From Prevotella sp. (GTDB lineage Bacteria > Bacteroidota > Bacteroidia > Bacteroidales > Bacteroidaceae), in contig JAEEQB010000043.1 in NCBI GenBank assembly GCA_016285075.1, positions 1 through 42,724 on the forward strand: 42,724 nucleotides of DNA, given 5' to 3'. Both the position numbers and the translations under genes were made by a program. Below, piece by piece: positions 39,536 through 42,724 of the stretch. The first letter of the stretch is position 1; each line of letters opens with the position of its first letter. Below the pieces are notes generated by a model that had not been told where the DNA came from, ran no database searches, and saw only the letters and a program-made list of their open reading frames with translations.

Positions 39536-40957
39536 CTACAGATCTCTGCCAGGTTTAAGTTGTGCAGCATCATCGAAGGTAAGGATGGCATTACACAGTG
39601 TTGCAGCCAGATTAGAGCCTCCCTTTCTGCCCTCGACAATGATTTTTGGGATGTCCTTGAATGGCTTTACCATGTATTTTGATTCACGAACATGGACAAA
39701 GCCTACGGGAGCAGCAATGATGCCCGCAGGGCGTGCTTTTCCCTTGCGAATCAGATGACAAAGTTCCATCAAGGCTGTGGGTGCATTGCCAAAGGCAAAG
39801 AGAGCATCAGGATGTTCCTCTACAGCGAGACGGATGCCGGCCTGAGTGCGGGTAATCCCCTCTGCATCTGCCATTTCTGCCACTCGGGGGTCGAAAAGAT
39901 AGCACTTGGCCTCGATACCCAAACGAGTCAGAGCCCCTTTGCGGATTCCGCTTGTCACCATCGTAACATCTGTCACAATGGTTTTCAACACTCCGTTTGC
40001 TACCTTATTATATAGGTTCTCTACAGCACCTTCGTCAGTATAGAGAATGTTCTCCATATCGAAATCGGCAGAGGTGTGGATGGCGTGAAGCAATGCCCAT
40101 TTGTGATCTAAAGGCCAGTCTTTCTTTTTCAGTTCGCCCATGATGGTGCGGAACGACTCAATCATGATGTTCTGCCCGATTTTCACGCTTCCGCTTGTTT
40201 GTTCTCGATAATAACCACGAGGGGTAATGAACTTTCCTTCCGTGACATACGACTGCGAGTTGCCAATCAGAATGACAGTGAACATATCCACGTCCTCTGG
40301 GTCGAATGCACCGAGGGTGGTAATTTTCACCTCCTGCTCTTCACGTCCAGCCTGACGCACAAAGCCAACAGGAGTGTCGCTGCTTCGTACCTGAAGGAAC
40401 AGCTCCTGTAGCCGATAGAGCTGCCAATAGCGTCCGTGTGACTTGGGATTGTACACGGCAGTCACGAAATCGCCAGAGGCAGCAGCACGTATCCGCCGTT
40501 CAATTGCCTCCCATGGAGTCATCAGGTCTGAAAGCGAAATGACACAAAGGTCGTGTCCGATAGGTGCACCAAGCAGTGAGGCTGCTTTCTGGAAAGCAGA
40601 GATGCCGGGCAAGGATACAATCTCAATGTCAGCAGCACTTGTGAGGCCTGCCTGCATACGCTCACGTTTCATCTCAAAGATAAGTGGCGTCATGCCGTAG
40701 ATACCGGCATCGCCCGAAGAAATCACAACCACAGTCTTATTCTCTTCGGCAAGGAGAAAAGCCTGCTCAGCACGTTCGCGTTCCTTTTTCATGCCAGTGT
40801 CAATACACATGCAGCCAGCCTTCATGACAGGTTGCACGAACTGAAAGTAGTATTTATAACCGACAATTGCATCGGCACTTCTTACGGCCTCCAGGACAGC
40901 AGGGGTCATGTCTTCCTGGCTACCGGGCCCTAAGCCTGCTACGATAATCTTTCCCAT
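39536..40957 (-). CDS. Fused precorrin-3B C17-methyltransferase and precorrin-8X methylmutase (CbiH-CbiC)
   Basis: A 473-residue fusion. Residues about 1-245 are CbiH/CobJ: KIIVAGLGPGSQEDMTP, VISSGDAGIYGM, VSLPGISAFQKAASLLGAPI, FVTAVYNPKSHGR. Residues about 262-473 are the methylmutase CbiC/CobH: HTSADFDMENILY, TIVTDVTMVTSGIRK, FAFGNAPTALMELCHLI, PAGIIAAPVGFVHVRESKY. The ring-contracting methyltransferase and the final C11-to-C12 methyl migration are not consecutive steps, yet are joined here. The ATG at 40957 gives the standard start. First gene of the operon, divergent from galE across 153 bases. No cobalamin riboswitch can be recognised in that gap. Confidence 0.93.
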   Translation of the reverse strand: MGKIIVAGLGPGSQEDMTPAVLEAVRSADAIVGYKYYFQFVQPVMKAGCMCIDTGMKKERERAEQAFLLAEENKTVVVISSGDAGIYGMTPLIFEMKRERMQAGLTSAADIEIVSLPGISAFQKAASLLGAPIGHDLCVISLSDLMTPWEAIERRIRAAASGDFVTAVYNPKSHGRYWQLYRLQELFLQVRSSDTPVGFVRQAGREEQEVKITTLGAFDPEDVDMFTVILIGNSQSYVTEGKFITPRGYYREQTSGSVKIGQNIMIESFRTIMGELKKKDWPLDHKWALLHAIHTSADFDMENILYTDEGAVENLYNKVANGVLKTIVTDVTMVTSGIRKGALTRLGIEAKCYLFDPRVAEMADAEGITRTQAGIRLAVEEHPDALFAFGNAPTALMELCHLIRKGKARPAGIIAAPVGFVHVRESKYMVKPFKDIPKIIVEGRKGGSNLAATLCNAILTFDDAAQLKPGRDL

Positions 40958-40965
40958 AATGAATG

Positions 40966-40973
40966 CAAAATTA
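40966..40973 (-). promoter_or_regulatory. Possible -7 element just upstream of the cobalamin operon
   Basis: Minus-strand TAATTTTG fits TAnnTTTG only eight bases before the ATG at 40957, implying an almost leaderless transcript. The -33 match is poor (CTTT at 40991-40994). Confidence 0.4.
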
Positions 40974-41036
40974 CAAATAAAAGAGGGAAAAAAGTAATAA
41001 GTAACCAGTTTTTTGGGAACATTAACGTAAAAAAGC

Positions 41037-41066
41037 ATTGTATCTGAGAATAATTCGCTACCTTTG
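41037..41066 (+). promoter_or_regulatory. Promoter of galE
   Basis: ATTG at 41037-41040, then TACCTTTG (exact TAnnTTTG) at 41059-41066, 18-base spacer. Transcription would begin near 41073, about 38 bases before the ATG at 41111. Confidence 0.7.
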
Positions 41067-41110
41067 CATCATCTTTTGCAAAATAATCAACAACAAAGAA
41101 TTACCAAATC

Positions 41111-42151
41111 ATGAAACAGACAATTCTTGTTACAGGAGGTACAGGCTTTATAGGCAGCCATACCACCGTAGAACTCCAGGAAGCTGGTTACGAAGTAGTC
41201 ATCATCGACAATCTTTCCAATTCTAACATCGGCGTGCTCGATGGTATTGAGAAGATTACGGGTGTACGTCCTTTCTTCGAGAAAGTGGATTGCTGCGACT
41301 TTGAAGCACTGGAAAATGTTTTCAAGAAATATCCCAAAATTGAGGGTATCATTCATTTTGCTGCCTCCAAGGCCGTGGGTGAGAGTGTGGAGAAGCCGTT
41401 GCTATACTATCGCAACAACATCACCTCGCTGGTCAACCTATTGGAACTCATGCCAAAGTACAATGTGAAGGGAATCATCTTCTCTTCTAGTTGCACCGTT
41501 TATGGACAGCCCACGCAGGAGAACCTGCCTGTTACTGAGAATGCTCCCATACAGAAAGCTTTGTCACCCTATGGCAACACGAAGCAGATCAACGAGGAGA
41601 TCATTCAGGACTATATACACAGTGGCGCACCCGTAAAGAGTATTATCCTGCGTTACTTTAATCCTATAGGTGCCCATCCCTCTGCTCTCATCGGTGAACT
41701 GCCTAACGGTGTACCCATGAACCTCATACCCTTTGTCACCCAGACAGCAATGGGCATCCGTCAGCAGCTTAAGATCTTCGGCAACGACTACAATACGCCC
41801 GACCATACCTGCATTCGCGATTACATCTATGTGGTTGACCTGGCAAAGGCTCATGTGAAGGCTATGGAGCGTGTGCTTGATCAACCAGATACTGACGCTG
41901 TTGAGGTGTTTAACATTGGTACGGGCAAAGGATTGTCAACACTGGAGGTAGTGGAAGGATTCGAGAAGGCTACAGGTGTGAAGGTCAACTGGGTTTATGC
42001 ACCCCGTCGTGAAGGTGACATAGAACAGGTGTGGGGAAATGTGGACAAGGCCAACAAGGTTCTTGGATGGAAGGCTGACACCCCCACTGAAGATGTATTA
42101 CGCTCTGCCTGGAAATGGCAGGAGAAACTGCGTGAGGATGGTATCCAGTAA
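41111..42151 (+). CDS. galE: UDP-glucose 4-epimerase
   Basis: A 346-residue cytoplasmic short-chain dehydrogenase-type enzyme interconverting UDP-glucose and UDP-galactose (possibly also the N-acetyl forms). Seen directly: NAD-binding GGTGFIG at residues 9-15, FSSSCTVYG, the catalytic Tyr154 and Lys158 in YGNTK, RYFNPIGAHPSALIGELPNG, and DHTCIRDYIYVVDLAKAHV. Length is normal for GalE. It is monocistronic, with a promoter upstream and a hairpin 65 bases after the stop. It supports galactose entry into glycolysis and supply of UDP-galactose for surface glycans. Confidence 0.95.
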   Translation: MKQTILVTGGTGFIGSHTTVELQEAGYEVVIIDNLSNSNIGVLDGIEKITGVRPFFEKVDCCDFEALENVFKKYPKIEGIIHFAASKAVGESVEKPLLYYRNNITSLVNLLELMPKYNVKGIIFSSSCTVYGQPTQENLPVTENAPIQKALSPYGNTKQINEEIIQDYIHSGAPVKSIILRYFNPIGAHPSALIGELPNGVPMNLIPFVTQTAMGIRQQLKIFGNDYNTPDHTCIRDYIYVVDLAKAHVKAMERVLDQPDTDAVEVFNIGTGKGLSTLEVVEGFEKATGVKVNWVYAPRREGDIEQVWGNVDKANKVLGWKADTPTEDVLRSAWKWQEKLREDGIQ

Positions 42152-42215
42152 AGAATTTTTTCTATCTTTATAGCGGTTTAGATATATAACCGCAAATTTG
42201 TGTTTGTGTTGTTTT

Positions 42216-42242
42216 GGGCTCCCGATGTGAAATCGCGAGCCC
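42216..42242 (+). terminator. Hairpin after galE
   Basis: GGGCTC...CGAT pairs with ATCG...GAGCCC with one internal mismatch and a GTGAA loop. The following T-run is weak (ATTTCTGT), so it is a less certain terminator. Confidence 0.5.
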
Positions 42243-42412
42243 ATTTCTGTAGTACGCCCGGCATGAGTATTGTCTAACGGTAGCAAGTTCCGAGTGAGCC
42301 CTAATAGCGGGAATCACATAGCCATGAAATTGCAGTATTCGTAATCATGTGCCATGTCATATTTCCTAAACTATTATAATTAATTACAATGAACTAAATT
42401 AAGATGCTAAAC

Positions 42413-42460
42413 AAAAAGGACAGTTTCAATCTATTGATTTATAGATACAACTGTCCTTTT
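42413..42460 (-). terminator. Long two-part hairpin, likely terminator of the minus-strand remnant
   Basis: AAAAGGACAGTT pairs with AACTGTCCTTTT, and inside it ATCTAT (42429-42434) pairs with ATAGAT (42441-42446). Read on the minus strand the stem is followed by TTTTTGTTT. It lies just after the stop of the tail fragment at 42479. Confidence 0.65.
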
Positions 42461-42478
42461 CTATGTTTTCCAAGAATT

Positions 42479-42568
42479 TTATTTGATTATCTTCTTGTCG
42501 TCCTGAATGACGATGCCCTTTGTACTGTTGGTGGCACGGCGACCATCAAGGGATTTACGCCGCTGGCA
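42479..42568 (-). pseudogene. C-terminal tail fragment of a secreted protein
   Basis: The minus strand reads SLDGRRATNSTKGIVIQ then DDKKIIK and stop at 42479. This is the Prevotella-type secretion tail seen on the polysaccharide enzymes of this window. Upstream the frame is closed by a stop at 42569-42571, only 30 codons away, so only the last part of the gene survives. A terminator hairpin follows it. The original protein cannot be identified. Confidence 0.65.
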
Positions 42569-42649
42569 TCACCCGAGCCAGACAACATCATCAGCCGTTT
42601 CTTCAATGCTAACGAAGGTGTCTCGCCCATAGAATTCAGAAGAAAATAA
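42563..42649 (+). pseudogene. C-terminal remnant of an AraC-type regulator
   Basis: The plus strand reads LASPEPDNIISRFFNANEGV then SPIEFRRK and stop at 42649. This matches the end of the second helix-turn-helix of AraC proteins (x-F-S-R-x-F-K-x-x-x-G-x-S-P-x-E-F/Y-R-x-K). The preceding part of the open frame (from 42404) does not look like AraC and overlaps the hairpin and the reverse-strand tail fragment, so only about 28 residues are real. Followed by a terminator. Confidence 0.5.
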
Positions 42650-42684
42650 AAAGATGACAGCACAAGTGTGTGTCATCTTTTAGT
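42650..42684 (+). terminator. Terminator after the AraC-type remnant
   Basis: AAAGATGACA pairs with TGTCATCTTT, extended by a GCAC/GTGT segment, ending TTTTAG. It supports that a plus-strand gene once ended at 42649. Confidence 0.65.
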
Positions 42685-42724
42685 AGTTTGAAGGAGAAAT
42701 CTTCATCCTTTTTGCTTAAATGAA

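Noticed and set aside
40958..41110. Cobalamin riboswitch
   Set aside because: The gap is short and AT-rich, and I see no B12-box-like conserved core.
42404..42560. 5' half of the 81-residue plus-strand frame
   Set aside because: It crosses a long hairpin and the reverse-strand tail fragment; only the last 28 codons resemble a protein family.

Overview
The window is chromosomal DNA from a Bacteroidales bacterium, most likely a Prevotella-type gut or rumen species. The evidence is Bacteroidota-style promoters (TTTG about 20 bases before TAnnTTTG) at many genes, weak Shine-Dalgarno sites, a surface lipoprotein with a Cys-Gly-Gly-Ser-Asp4 start, AraC-coupled propeller sensors, an LruC-type lipoprotein, and a short C-terminal tail (L-x-G-R/M-R ... 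KG-I-x-I ... GKK-x-x-K) on many secreted proteins. No rRNA, tRNA, CRISPR array or intact insertion sequence was seen.

Left part (1-23.2 kb) is an accessory polysaccharide-degradation region. An orphan AbiEi/DUF6088-like antitoxin, followed by an 18-codon stub of its partner, precedes a membrane regulator with a periplasmic propeller, a Y_Y_Y domain, one membrane helix and an AraC DNA-binding domain, but no kinase or receiver. Behind it lie a 10-bp direct repeat with 22-bp spacing, a terminator and a promoter. These lead into a five-gene operon (3796-18962): LamG-GH43 enzyme, PL11-type rhamnogalacturonan lyase fused to a long autotransporter-type beta-helix, tandem double GH43 enzyme, 937-residue protein made of three beta-sandwich modules and no recognised catalytic domain, and a clan GH-A-like TIM-barrel enzyme with RICIN, Fn3 and LamG domains. 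The operon ends at a strong terminator and has no SusC/SusD pair. The set suggests attack on rhamnogalacturonan I and its arabinan or galactan side chains. It is followed by decayed DNA (a truncated surface-protein tail, a frameshifted secreted gene, a 22-bp tandem repeat), an SDDDD lipoprotein and a GH26 mannanase-like enzyme with a CBM35-like domain.

Middle part (23.2-31.2 kb, minus strand) holds an unrecognised 312-residue protein and a tight six-gene run: LacI-type regulator, altronate dehydratase (uxaA), NhaC-type antiporter, nucleotidyltransferase-fold protein, glutamate formimidoyltransferase and M15 peptidase. UxaA is on the galacturonate catabolic route and may connect to pectin use.

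Right part (31.2-42.7 kb) is mostly core metabolism: methylmalonyl-CoA epimerase, carboxyltransferase, a 50-residue small protein and a biotin carrier (succinate/propionate pathway); an LruC-domain lipoprotein; three cobalamin genes that are all fusions (CbiH-CbiC, CbiE-CbiT, CbiG-CbiF), whose product B12 is the cofactor of methylmalonyl-CoA mutase; and galE. The right edge contains two convergent gene remnants.
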